Below, piece by piece: positions 16,562-28,182 of a stretch of 64,000 bases of DNA. This stretch comes from Streptomyces macrolidinus. GTDB lineage: Bacteria; Actinomycetota; Actinomycetes; Streptomycetales; Streptomycetaceae. The first letter of the stretch is position 1; every line of letters begins with the position of its first letter. A program made the translations under genes and the position numbers. Below the pieces are notes generated by a model. It worked only from the letters and a program-made list of their open reading frames with translations, searched no databases and was not told where the DNA came from. The stretch covers positions 62,001 through 126,000 of the forward strand of contig NZ_JAMWMR010000020.1 in assembly GCF_023887685.1 (NCBI RefSeq), in the 5' to 3' direction.

Positions 16562-18327
16562 GGGCGAGCCTCCTGGGGAGTGGGCAACAGGGCCTCCGGT
16601 ATCTCCAGGTGCCGGGTGCGCAGCCATTCGCCGAGGCCCTTGGCCTGCGGGTCGAAGCGGTGACGGGCGGCGACGCCCTCGCCGAGCAGGCCATCCACGA
16701 CGAAGTTCAGGGCGCGCAGATTCGGCAGGAGGTGGCGTACGACGGTCAGTTCGGCCGTCTCCGGGAGGAGCGCGCGGAAGCGGTCGACGGTGAGGGTGTG
16801 GGCGAGCCACCGCCAGGCCGCGTCGGTACGCACCCAGACGCCGACGTTCGCGCTGCCGCCCTTGTCCCCGCTGCGGGCCCCCGCGACGAGACCGAGGGGC
16901 GCGCGGCGCGTGGGTCCCGGGGGCAGCGGGTCGGGCAGGGGCGGTTCCGGCACATCGGCGAGTACGCGGGTGCCGTGGCCCGGTGGCACGGGGACGCGGC
17001 GTCCGTCGTGGAGAACGGCCGTGTGCGTCACGGCACCGCGGTCGACGTGGAGCGCCTCGAAGACCCCGTACGGTTCGCCCTTGCCCGGTGGGGCCATGAG
17101 CTGGAAGCCGGGGTAGCTCGCGAGCGCCAGCTCCACGGCGGCGCCGCTGAGCGAACGGCCCACGACCGCTTGGTCCTTGTCGCGGGCGACGAGCCGCAGC
17201 AGGGCGCTCGCGGTCTCCTCGGTGGACGCGTCCGGGTGGTCGGTGCGGGCCAGCTCCCAGCGCACCTCGGCGGGGCGGGACGGGGCCGCGTCCAACGCCG
17301 CCTCCATCTGGGCCCGGACGAGCGCGGCCTTGGCCTCGATGTCCAGCCCGGTCAGCACGAAGGCGACCTCGTTGCGGAAGCCGCCGAGGCGGCCGAGGCC
17401 CACCTTGAGGGTGGCGGGCGGCGCCTCGCCCCGTACGCCCTCGATCCGCACCCGGTCCGGCCCCTCCTGCGCGAGGCGGACCGTGTCCAGACGGGCGGTG
17501 ACATCGGGGCCCGCGTACCGGGCACCGGCCGTCTCGTACAGGAGCTGCGCGGTGACCGTGCCGAGGTCCACGATCCCGCCCGTGCCGTCGTGCTTGGTGA
17601 TCACGCTGCTGCCGTCCTCGTGGAGTTCGGCGAGCGGGAAGCCGGGGTGGATGAGCAGGCCGGGCGGGTGCTCGGTGAAGAACGCGTAGTTGCCGCCGGT
17701 CGCCTGCGCCCCGCACTCCAGGACGTGCCCGGCGACCACCGCGCCCGCCAGCCGGTCGTACTCCGTCGGGCCCCAGCCGAAGTGCGCGGCGGCGGGCCCG
17801 GTGACGAGGGCCGCGTCCGTCACCCGCCCGGTGACCACGATGTCGGCGCCCTCGCGCAGACAGACGGCGATGCCGTGGCCGCCGAGGTAGGCGTGGGCGG
17901 TGAGGGTGCCCGCGGGGGCCCGGGCGGCGAGGTCGTCGCCCTCCACATGGGCGACGCGGACGGGGATGCCCAGGCGGTCGGCCAACTCCCGTACGGCGTC
18001 GGCGAGTCCGGCTGGATCGAGACCACCCGCGTTGGTCACCACCCGCACGCCCCGCTCGTGGGCGAGACCGAGGCACTCCTCCAGTTGGGCCAGGAAGGTA
18101 CGGGCGTATCCCCCGGCGGGGTGCTTGAGCCGGTCGCGGCCGAGGATGAGCATCGTCAGTTCGGCGAGGTAGTCACCGGTGAGGACGTCGAGGGGACCAC
18201 CGGTGAGCATCTCCCGCAGAGCGTCGAAACGGTCGCCGTAGAAGCCGGAGGCGTTGCCGATGCGGAGGGGGGTGGGGGGTGCGTGAGGGGGCACCGGGCG
18301 GCGTCCTCGCGAGGCTCGCGGGGTCAC
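16558..18327 (-). CDS. AtuA-like acyclic terpene utilisation family protein (DUF1446)
   Basis: 589 aa, GTG at 18327 with AGGAG upstream, overlapping both neighbours by 4 bp. The N-terminal DUF1446 region (from LRIGNASGFYGDRFDALREML to about residue 450) holds the conserved LTGDYLAELTMLILGRDR and DIVVTGRVTDAALVTGPA segments. The C-terminal part (GARSGDKGGSANVGVWVRT to RALNFVVDGLLGEG) is the AtuA/DUF4387-type domain. In Pseudomonas, atuA belongs to citronellol/geraniol catabolism with geranyl-CoA carboxylase, but the biochemical role of the protein is not established. Its position just before the carboxylase subunits in the same coupled operon supports a shared pathway. Confidence 0.88.
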   Translation of the reverse strand: MTPRASRGRRPVPPHAPPTPLRIGNASGFYGDRFDALREMLTGGPLDVLTGDYLAELTMLILGRDRLKHPAGGYARTFLAQLEECLGLAHERGVRVVTNAGGLDPAGLADAVRELADRLGIPVRVAHVEGDDLAARAPAGTLTAHAYLGGHGIAVCLREGADIVVTGRVTDAALVTGPAAAHFGWGPTEYDRLAGAVVAGHVLECGAQATGGNYAFFTEHPPGLLIHPGFPLAELHEDGSSVITKHDGTGGIVDLGTVTAQLLYETAGARYAGPDVTARLDTVRLAQEGPDRVRIEGVRGEAPPATLKVGLGRLGGFRNEVAFVLTGLDIEAKAALVRAQMEAALDAAPSRPAEVRWELARTDHPDASTEETASALLRLVARDKDQAVVGRSLSGAAVELALASYPGFQLMAPPGKGEPYGVFEALHVDRGAVTHTAVLHDGRRVPVPPGHGTRVLADVPEPPLPDPLPPGPTRRAPLGLVAGARSGDKGGSANVGVWVRTDAAWRWLAHTLTVDRFRALLPETAELTVVRHLLPNLRALNFVVDGLLGEGVAARHRFDPQAKGLGEWLRTRHLEIPEALLPTPQEARP

Positions 18328-19121
18328 CGTGTGGCTCCTCGCGGATCCCTCCCCGCTCCCGGTGGGCCCGCGAAGGCCTGGGCGATGTCCAGCCAGCGGT
18401 CCGCGTCCGGCCCCTCGGCCCGCAGCGCGAGGTCGGCCCGGTGGGCGCGCCGGGTGACCAGGAGACAGAAGTCGAGGGCGGGGCCGGTCACCCGCTGGGC
18501 GGCCTCCGGTGGCCCGTACGTCCAGATCTCGTGCCCCGAGGGCGCGACCAGCTCGACCCGGAACTCCTCCCCGGGCGCCTCCCAGCCCCGTATCCCGAAG
18601 GCGAAGTCACGCGCCCGTACACCGATGCGGGCCACATGCCGCAGCCGGTCGGTGGGGGTGCGCACCACACCGAGCGTGTCGGCGACGTCCAGCCCGTGCG
18701 CCCAGGTCTCCATCAGCCGCCCGGTGGCCATGGACGCGGCGGCCATGGGCGGCCCGAACCAGGGGAAGCGGCTACCCGAGGGCGCGGCGCGCAGGGCGCG
18801 GTCGAGGGCGGCACGCCCCTCCCGCCACTGCGCGAGCAGCCGGTCGGGGGGCAGCACGGCCCCCGCCTGCGCGGCCTCGTCGACCCAGGTCCCGAAGGAC
18901 GCGAGCGCCTTCTCCAGCTCGGCCGCGAAGGCCTCCGGGTCGGTGACGGCCGAGACAGCGCATCGGTCCGTCCAGGCCAGGTGGGCGATCTGGTGGGCGA
19001 TGGTCCAGCCCGGCGCGGGGGTGGCGCGCGCCCACCCGTTCGCGTCCAACTCAGCCACCAGGCCGTCGAGTTCCTCGCTCTCCCGGGCCAGATCGTCGAT
19101 CACCAACGACACGTCGGACAC
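18324..19121 (-). CDS. TIGR03084-type mycothiol-dependent/DinB-fold metal-binding protein
   Basis: 265 aa from the GTG at 19121, preceded by GAGGGGAG. The N-terminal four-helix DinB/MDMPI-like domain contains ATPAPGWTIAHQIAHLAWTD (about residues 30-50, with metal-ligand His positions) and MATGRLMETWAHGLDVADTL (about 135-155). The C-terminal small domain binds substrate in mycothiol-dependent enzymes. It is the first gene of the operon, followed at 4-bp overlap by the AtuA-like gene. It may be a mycothiol-dependent isomerase or a detoxifying step for a reactive intermediate; this is inference from family and context. Confidence 0.85.
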   Translation of the reverse strand: MSDVSLVIDDLARESEELDGLVAELDANGWARATPAPGWTIAHQIAHLAWTDRCAVSAVTDPEAFAAELEKALASFGTWVDEAAQAGAVLPPDRLLAQWREGRAALDRALRAAPSGSRFPWFGPPMAAASMATGRLMETWAHGLDVADTLGVVRTPTDRLRHVARIGVRARDFAFGIRGWEAPGEEFRVELVAPSGHEIWTYGPPEAAQRVTGPALDFCLLVTRRAHRADLALRAEGPDADRWLDIAQAFAGPPGAGRDPRGATR

Positions 19122-19178
19122 GATGCGCTCCCCTCGGGGCACGGCGGTGTGCGGGGAGCATGGCAGCGGACGCGGAAA

Positions 19179-19198
19179 CAAGCAAGCGTGCTTGCATG
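19179..19198. promoter_or_regulatory. TetR-type operator palindrome at the operon promoter
   Basis: CAAGCAAGCGTGCTTGCATG contains perfect GCAAGC/GCTTGC arms around GT, and 18 of 20 positions are symmetric. It lies 58-77 bp upstream of the first gene (GTG at 19121). On the minus strand TTGCTT overlaps its left part and CATGCT follows after 17 bp, so a -35 may lie inside the palindrome. This is where a TetR repressor would block transcription; the TetR gene at the operon end is the likely binder. Confidence 0.65.
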
Positions 19199-19330
19199 GA
19201 CTTTCGGCCGTCGTCGGACGGGCGGTACGGGAGGGGCGGTCGCGGGCGAGGTGTCCGGAAGGCCCCCGCCCCCGGCGGCGTACGCACTCGGCCCGCACGG
19301 GCGCATCATGGGTGAGCACGCCCATCGCGT

Positions 19331-19374
19331 TCCGAGCGCTCTCCGAGCACACTCCGAACGCACTCCGAGCCCAC
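19331..19374. repeat. four tandem 11-mers TCCGAnCnCnC upstream of the EamA gene
   Basis: TCCGAGCGCTC, TCCGAGCACAC, TCCGAACGCAC and TCCGAGCCCAC follow each other without gaps, ending 11 bp before the GTG at 19386. The 11-bp period is close to one DNA turn, so a protein could bind all copies on one face. Confidence 0.7.
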
Positions 19375-19385
19375 TGGAAGGCCCC

Positions 19386-20333
19386 GTGAACACCCCCAGC
19401 ACCACCCCGTCGACCCCGGCCCAGGTCGCGCCCTCCACGGCTCCCTCGCCCAGCGCAGGCGGCGGGCCGAGCCGCCTGGGTTCTCTCGGGCCCGTGGGGC
19501 TGGTGCTCGCGGGGGGCATCTCCGTGCAGTTCGGCGGGGCGCTCGCGGTGACCCTGATACCGCGGGCCGGTGCGCTCGGCGTGGTGACGCTGCGGCTCGT
19601 CGCGGCGGCCGTCGTCCTGCTCGTGGTCTGCCGCCCCCGGCTGCGCGGGCACTCGCGCGCCGACTGGGGCACGGTCGTCGCCTTCGGTATCGCCATGGGC
19701 GCGATGAACGGCCTCTTCTACGAGGCGGTGGCCCGCATCCCGCTCGGCCCCGCCGTCACCCTGGAGGTCCTCGGCCCGTTGGCCCTCTCCGTCCTCGCCT
19801 CCCGCCGCGCGGTGAACCTCCTGTGGGCGGGTCTCGCCCTGGCCGGGGTCTTCCTGCTGGGCGGCGGGGGCTTCGGCGACCTGGACCCGGTGGGCGTCGC
19901 CTGCGCGCTCGGCGCGGGCGCGATGTGGGCGACGTACATCGTCTTCAGCGCCCGTACGGGACGACGCTTCCCGCAGGCCGACGGGCTCGCGCTCGCGATG
20001 GCGGTCGCGGCCGTGCTGTCCGTACCGCTCGGCATCGCCGAATCGGGCACGAAGCTGCTCGTCCCGGCGACGATCGGCCTGGGCGCGGGGGTGGCCATGC
20101 TCTCCTCGGTCCTGCCCTACACCCTGGAACTCCTGGCCCTGCGCCGCCTCCCCGCCTCGACCTTCGCGGTCCTGATGAGCCTGGAACCCGCGATCGCCTC
20201 CACCGCGGGCTTCCTGGTCCTCGGCCAGTCCCTGACCGCACTCCAGACGCTGGCGATCGCCCTGGTCATCGCGGCGAGCATGGGGGCGGTACGGACACAG
20301 GTGGGCCGGGGGCGGGCGGGGAAGACGGCGTAA
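19386..20333 (+). CDS. EamA/RhtA-type drug/metabolite exporter
   Basis: 315 aa. The GTG at 19386 has GGAAGG upstream and gives a sensible start; the longer frame upstream reads through the repeat region and another gene. After a Ser/Pro/Thr-rich cytoplasmic N-terminus of about 35 residues there are ten predicted membrane helices in two EamA repeats, including AVTLEVLGPLALSVLASRR and PYTLELLALRRLPASTFAVLM, the repeat-end segment common to RhtA-like threonine/homoserine exporters. It probably exports an amino acid or small metabolite. It ends 3 bp before the stop of the convergent FAD oxidase. Confidence 0.9.
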   Translation: MNTPSTTPSTPAQVAPSTAPSPSAGGGPSRLGSLGPVGLVLAGGISVQFGGALAVTLIPRAGALGVVTLRLVAAAVVLLVVCRPRLRGHSRADWGTVVAFGIAMGAMNGLFYEAVARIPLGPAVTLEVLGPLALSVLASRRAVNLLWAGLALAGVFLLGGGGFGDLDPVGVACALGAGAMWATYIVFSARTGRRFPQADGLALAMAVAAVLSVPLGIAESGTKLLVPATIGLGAGVAMLSSVLPYTLELLALRRLPASTFAVLMSLEPAIASTAGFLVLGQSLTALQTLAIALVIAASMGAVRTQVGRGRAGKTA

Positions 20334-20336
20334 CCG

Positions 20337-24453
<4,117 letters not shown>

Positions 24454-24469
24454 GGCTTCAGCTACGACG

Positions 24470-24512
24470 AACGAGGGGCGCCCGACGACGAATCCGCCGG
24501 GCGCCCCTCGTT
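24470..24512. terminator. serC terminator, 15-bp perfect stem
   Basis: AACGAGGGGCGCCCG (24470-24484) is exactly complementary to 24498-24512 with a 13-nt loop. It lies 17 bp after the serC stop and 10 bp after the DUF397 stop on the other strand, so it can serve both. Confidence 0.9.
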
Positions 24513-24522
24513 GCCCTGTGGC

Positions 24523-24702
24523 CTACGAGAACTGGCGGAGGAATGCCTGCCAGGTCTCGCGGGAGACGGTGAGGAGGGGGCCGTTGTGCTGCTTGCTGTC
24601 GCGGACGGCTCGGCCACCGGGGGCAGTGTCGGCGACCTCGACGCAAGCGTTCTCCTGCCCCGAGTACGACGACTTCCAGAAGGGGCTTACGACCTCGACC
24701 AT
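24523..24702 (-). CDS. DUF397 small protein
   Basis: 59 aa, too short for many gene finders: ATG at 24702, TAG at 24523-24525. The sequence contains FWKSSYSGQENACVEVAD near the start and AVRDSKQHNGPLLTVSRETW later, the two conserved blocks of the DUF397 family. It overlaps the end of the XRE gene by 16 bp, so it is translated with it. DUF397 proteins accompany WhiJ/AbaA-type XRE regulators in Streptomyces and are thought to act with them, possibly as antitoxin or antagonist partners; function here is inferred from that association. The classical pairing plus the divergent ATPase gene makes a complete triad. Confidence 0.93.
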   Translation of the reverse strand: MVEVVSPFWKSSYSGQENACVEVADTAPGGRAVRDSKQHNGPLLTVSRETWQAFLRQFS

Positions 24703-25568
24703 GGCGTGTCTTCCTTCAAGCTCCGCAGTATGCTCCGGATGAGCTTCGCACTCGCGTCCGGAGCCAACGCCGACGATCGTAGTAGGTCGTATGCATTGGC
24801 GTAAGCGGCGAGGTCCTTGGCCCCTTCAAGGACCGACGTGCCTCGAAGATTGTCCATAGCGACCGCTTGGACCGTCGGCTCCTCATCGAAGCTGAAGGAG
24901 TAGAAGCCAGAGGAGTAGCCAGCCAGGACACCCGCACTGAACGGCAGCACCTGCACAGTGACGTTCTTCCGCTGTCCGATCTCAAGGATCGCGGACAACT
25001 GCTCCTGATGAATCTCAACGTTGACCAACGGGTGTGCGACGACGGCTTCCCAGAGAATGACCGTGTACGACGCTCCACCCTCTTCGATCTTCGTCTGCCG
25101 CCCCACGCGCACCTTCACCAGCTGGTCGACCCGTTCCGGATCGATGCAGTGGGGACCACCGGCGATAACTGCCTCCGCATAGGCTGGGGTTTGCAGGAGC
25201 CCTGGCACCATGACCGGCTGCCATTCGCGGATATAGGTCGCGTCGTCCTCCAACGCGATGTGGTCGACGTAATCCGGTCGCAGGTGTTCCGCATGTTCGA
25301 GCCACCAACCCCGGTTCTTGGAGTTCTTGGCCAACTCCTCGAGCTTGGCGCGTACTTCCGGATCCGTGATGCCGTATGCATCCAACAGCAGCCGTACCTC
25401 GATGACACGTGGCGTGGCGTGTCCGCTCTCAACGCGACTGATCCTCGCTTGACTTGACGCAATCACTTCGGCGGCCTGCGGCTGGTCCAGCTTCGCGGCA
25501 TGCCGATACTGCCTGAGCGCCGTACCCAGACGCCTACTGCGCACTGTCGGCCGTCCACCTGCGGGCAT
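24687..25568 (-). CDS. XRE-family helix-turn-helix regulator (Scr1/WhiJ-like, DUF5753)
   Basis: 293 aa from the ATG at 25568, preceded by GGGGAGGTCAC; a longer frame to 25907 has no ribosome site. N-terminal XRE domain at about residues 12-70 (LGTALRQYRHAAKLDQPQAA, then SSQARISRVESGHATPR). The C-terminal DUF5753 region begins around 95 with REWQPVMVPGLLQTPAYAEA, followed by RVGRQTKI and VQVLPFSAGVLAG, all family hallmarks. Such regulators control development or antibiotic genes in Streptomyces through a DUF397 partner and an anti-sigma-like ATPase. Codon use is a little less GC-extreme than in the flanking core genes, as is usual for these accessory loci. Confidence 0.93.
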   Translation of the reverse strand: MPAGGRPTVRSRRLGTALRQYRHAAKLDQPQAAEVIASSQARISRVESGHATPRVIEVRLLLDAYGITDPEVRAKLEELAKNSKNRGWWLEHAEHLRPDYVDHIALEDDATYIREWQPVMVPGLLQTPAYAEAVIAGGPHCIDPERVDQLVKVRVGRQTKIEEGGASYTVILWEAVVAHPLVNVEIHQEQLSAILEIGQRKNVTVQVLPFSAGVLAGYSSGFYSFSFDEEPTVQAVAMDNLRGTSVLEGAKDLAAYANAYDLLRSSALAPDASAKLIRSILRSLKEDTPWSRS

Positions 25569-25758
25569 GTGACCTCCCCTTCTCCTTCGGCCACCTTGGC
25601 ACACCAGCCGGAACTCCGGGCGTACATCACACGATTGAGTGACACCTGCGCATACATTCATCGGTTTGAGTTGTCCTGGTGTCGAATACGTCAGCAGCTT
25701 CACGGCGCCGCGGAACCGGCGCCGACCTTGACGTCCCGTCAGGAGGTACGGCACCCCC

Positions 25759-26178
25759 ATGCCCGCAACCGAAACCTTCCGCATCCCCAAGCGCAGAGAG
25801 CACGCGCCAACGGCCCGGCAACGCATCCGCAAGGCCTTGGCAAACTGGGGAATCACCGGCGAACTCGCCGACAGCGTCGTCCTGTTGGCCAACGAACTCG
25901 TCACCAACGCCGTGACCCACTGCCGGGTCTCCTACGCCCAGGTCGAGGTCAGACTCACGCTCCAGGAGCCGGAGTTGGTCCTGGAGGTCTTGGACCCGGA
26001 CCGGGACAGGCTCCCCCGAATTCACGATTCCGGCCCCGACGCGGAGAACGGTCGCGGACTGGCGCTCGTGGAGGTGCTGGCCGACGCCTGGGGCCACCGG
26101 CAGGAGCCGTACGCGAAGTGCGTATGGGCCCGGCTCACGCTCGCGGAGGGGATGGCCCGTGTTCCGGCTGGTTCATGA
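25759..26178 (+). CDS. anti-sigma-factor-like ATP-binding protein (HATPase_c_2)
   Basis: 139 aa, ATG at 25759 with AGGAGG upstream. It is a single GHKL ATPase domain of the RsbW/SpoIIAB type. The N-box is VVLLANELVTNAVTHC near residues 48-63, and the G-box segment near 90-105 reads DPDRDRLPRIHDSGPDAENGRGLALVEVLA. No sigma-binding extension is visible. It is divergent from the XRE/DUF397 pair by 190 bp, which is the common WhiJ/AbaA-like arrangement. It may phosphorylate or sequester a partner protein. Confidence 0.9.
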   Translation: MPATETFRIPKRREHAPTARQRIRKALANWGITGELADSVVLLANELVTNAVTHCRVSYAQVEVRLTLQEPELVLEVLDPDRDRLPRIHDSGPDAENGRGLALVEVLADAWGHRQEPYAKCVWARLTLAEGMARVPAGS

Positions 26179-26347
26179 GGCCGTCACGCGTCTGCTCACC
26201 CGGCCGCGCACAGGCGAATCCGCAGTGAACGCCTGGGACCTCGCAGGCGAGGTACGAACGCCGGACCCGTATGTGTGGCAGCCACCCCCCGGCCGACAAC
26301 TCCGTGGATACGACGCATCGTCCAGATCCGTCAGACGCCAGCATTGA
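26159..26347 (+). CDS. possible 62-aa protein overlapping the ATPase gene
   Basis: A GTG at 26159 is preceded by GGAGGGG (8-base spacing) and starts a 62-codon frame overlapping the end of the ATPase gene by 20 bp. The first two-thirds have a plausible mix (VHEAVTRLLTRPRTGESAVN, then WDLAGEVRTPDPYVWQPPPG) and GC-rich third positions; the last 15 codons use rarer codons. It has no recognised domain. Translational coupling to the ATPase gene supports reality, but absence of homology evidence keeps confidence low. Confidence 0.4.
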   Translation: MFRLVHEAVTRLLTRPRTGESAVNAWDLAGEVRTPDPYVWQPPPGRQLRGYDASSRSVRRQH

Positions 26348-26377
26348 ACTTCACTCGCCAGGGACGACCCTCACCTC

Positions 26378-27232
26378 ATGGCAAGCGACGAGAATGCAGG
26401 CATGACGAGCCTCGAGGTTGCTCCGGAGATCGTGAGGTACTACAGCGAAGCCACCGACGAAGCGAGCCGGTTGGTCACCACGGCGGACGGTCGCCTGGAG
26501 ATGGTGCGCACGCAGGAGTTGCTGCGCCGCCACCTCCCGGCACCGCCCGCCAGGGTCCTCGATGTCGGTGGCGGCCCGGGGGTGCACGCCCGGTGGCTCA
26601 CGGAGGACGGTTACCACGTCCACCTCATCGACCCCGTACCCCGTCACCTCGAACAGGCCAAGGACACCTGCGCCACGACCGAGCTGGGTGACGCCCGGCA
26701 ACTGACAGCCGAAGACGCCTCGTACGACGTCGTCCTCATGCTGGGGCCGCTCTACCACCTGATCGAACGGTCCGACCGTGACCGCGCCCTCGCCGAGGCC
26801 TACCGCGTCCTCAAACCGGGCGGCTTGGTCGCGGCGGCCGGTATCAACCGGTATGCATCACTGTTCGAGCACACCGCGTACGCACACCTGCACAAGGAGC
26901 CGATGCAAAGGAGCATCGGCTCCATTCTGAGCACCCAGACCCACGACGGCAGGAAGGCGTTCACCGCCGCCTACTTCCACAGCGGGGACCAACTGCGCAC
27001 CGAGGTCGCCGCGGCGGGGTTCGACGGTGCAGAGGTCTTCGGGATCGAGGGACCGGCCTGGTCGCTGCTCGCCGCTACCGAACGGCACACAGGCCAGTCA
27101 CTGATCGACTCGCCGATGTTCGAGTCGGCACTGACCGCCGCACGCCTGGCCGAGCCGTACCCGGAACTGCTGGCGGCCAGCTCACACCTGCTGGCAGTCG
27201 GACACCGCCCGTTCACGCTCGCGGATCGCTGA
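26378..27232 (+). CDS. class I SAM-dependent methyltransferase
   Basis: 284 aa from the ATG at 26378 (an ATG at 26402 is an alternative; neither has a strong ribosome site). The Rossmann methyltransferase motif I VLDVGGGPGVHARWL lies near residue 58, with DPVPRHLEQAKDT near 85 (motif II), SYDVVLMLGPLYHL near 120 (motif IV) and AYRVLKPGGLVAAAGINRY near 150. The substrate is unknown. It lies in the accessory stretch and overlaps the DUF6087 gene on the opposite strand by 20 bp. Confidence 0.88.
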   Translation: MASDENAGMTSLEVAPEIVRYYSEATDEASRLVTTADGRLEMVRTQELLRRHLPAPPARVLDVGGGPGVHARWLTEDGYHVHLIDPVPRHLEQAKDTCATTELGDARQLTAEDASYDVVLMLGPLYHLIERSDRDRALAEAYRVLKPGGLVAAAGINRYASLFEHTAYAHLHKEPMQRSIGSILSTQTHDGRKAFTAAYFHSGDQLRTEVAAAGFDGAEVFGIEGPAWSLLAATERHTGQSLIDSPMFESALTAARLAEPYPELLAASSHLLAVGHRPFTLADR

Positions 27233-27500
27233 TCATCACTTCGTCCACCCACCATTGAGCCTCCACGAGGTTCCGAGCCATGCCCGCAGGCTCGTACGAA
27301 AGTCCGCTCCACTCCTCCAGCGCCCGCGGGTCGTCAGGGCGAAGGTGGCCGCCACCACCGTGGAGCGGGCGGTGACGGCGGTGAATGTCCAACGGCGGGC
27401 GGCGCCGCTTCGCATACGGCGCGAGCGGATTGTCCGGGTCGGCACGCGAAATCGCTCGGGACGGCTGGTTCGGCGGTCCGGGTCGGGAATGCTTGCCCAT
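27213..27500 (-). CDS. DUF6087-like small protein
   Basis: 95 aa from the ATG at 27500 (MGKHSRPGPPNQPSRAISR). Features seen are a basic, Pro-rich N-terminus with DPDNPLAPYAKRRRPPLDIH, a RHRPLHGGGGHLRPDDPRALEEW block and a C-terminus with YEPAGMARNLVEAQWWVDE. I recognise this as the DUF6087 type of short Streptomyces proteins, function unknown. An upstream extension to 27878 is Arg-rich out-of-family sequence and was not used. It is convergent with the methyltransferase, with overlapping 3' ends. Confidence 0.7.
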   Translation of the reverse strand: MGKHSRPGPPNQPSRAISRADPDNPLAPYAKRRRPPLDIHRRHRPLHGGGGHLRPDDPRALEEWSGLSYEPAGMARNLVEAQWWVDEVMISDPRA

Positions 27501-27559
27501 GGCTCGACAGGCTAAAGCCGCAACCGGCGTCGGGCGCGCCCGGGTCGGTGTGGCGGGTT

Positions 27560-28048
27560 TCATGGGGTGCGGGGCAGCGCTCGAACCGCCAGGCGGACGC
27601 ATACCGCTGCGAGCGGAAGTTCTGCGAACAACGCCATGACCAGCGCCGTGCGCAGTTCGCTCCCGCTGGCCGCGGTCATCGTGTCGAACCAGGCGTCGAC
27701 GGCGAGCAGGGCGGCCGTCGCGGCGGCGGCCGGTGCCAGTCGTCGATCCCCGCGGGTGGCCAGCAGCCCTGTGGTGATCAGACCGACCGCCTCCAGCGCG
27801 TCCAGACCCACCCAGGCGGCGGACCAGTGCGAGGCACGGAAGGTGGTCGGCAGGCTGGTGGCCAACACGACGAGCCACGGCAGCAGCGCCACCCCGCAGC
27901 CGGCCAGGACGAGACCCCGCCGTCGGCCTGGAAGGCGGTCCGGAGGTCGGCGCTGCGGGCTGGGCAGCGATCCCGTGCGCGGGCCGTGCGGCCTGCGTAT
28001 GCCGCGCTCGGCGTCCGGCTCCGGGAACAGTTCGGTGATTTCCTGCAT
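27560..28048 (-). CDS. small integral membrane protein
   Basis: 162 aa from the ATG at 28048 (a GTG at 28078 is possible). A cytoplasmic, Arg/Pro-rich N-terminus of about 45 residues is followed by four hydrophobic helices (VLAGCGVALLPWLVVLATSL; WVGLDALEAVGLITTGLLAT; LAPAAAATAALLAVDAWFDT; ALVMALFAELPLAAVCVRLA). This four-helix pattern with SHWSAAWVGLDALEA is common in Streptomyces hypothetical proteins of unknown function. It is divergent from the two-component kinase. Confidence 0.7.
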   Translation of the reverse strand: MQEITELFPEPDAERGIRRPHGPRTGSLPSPQRRPPDRLPGRRRGLVLAGCGVALLPWLVVLATSLPTTFRASHWSAAWVGLDALEAVGLITTGLLATRGDRRLAPAAAATAALLAVDAWFDTMTAASGSELRTALVMALFAELPLAAVCVRLAVRALPRTP

Positions 28049-28182
28049 GCCCTTCAGCCTGAGCCGCACAGCGATCACAGTCAGTAATGCCGGGTGCCGT
28101 TCTCAGGGTGGCGCCAGCTTCACCATCGATCCGGATGCACGGTGCATGGCATAGCCCTCACCTGGCGTTTTACCGTCGAGCC

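Noticed and set aside
16609-19389. 926-codon plus-strand frame over the AtuA-like and TIGR03084 genes
   Set aside because: Opposite-strand shadow; the minus-strand proteins are clear family members with coupled starts.
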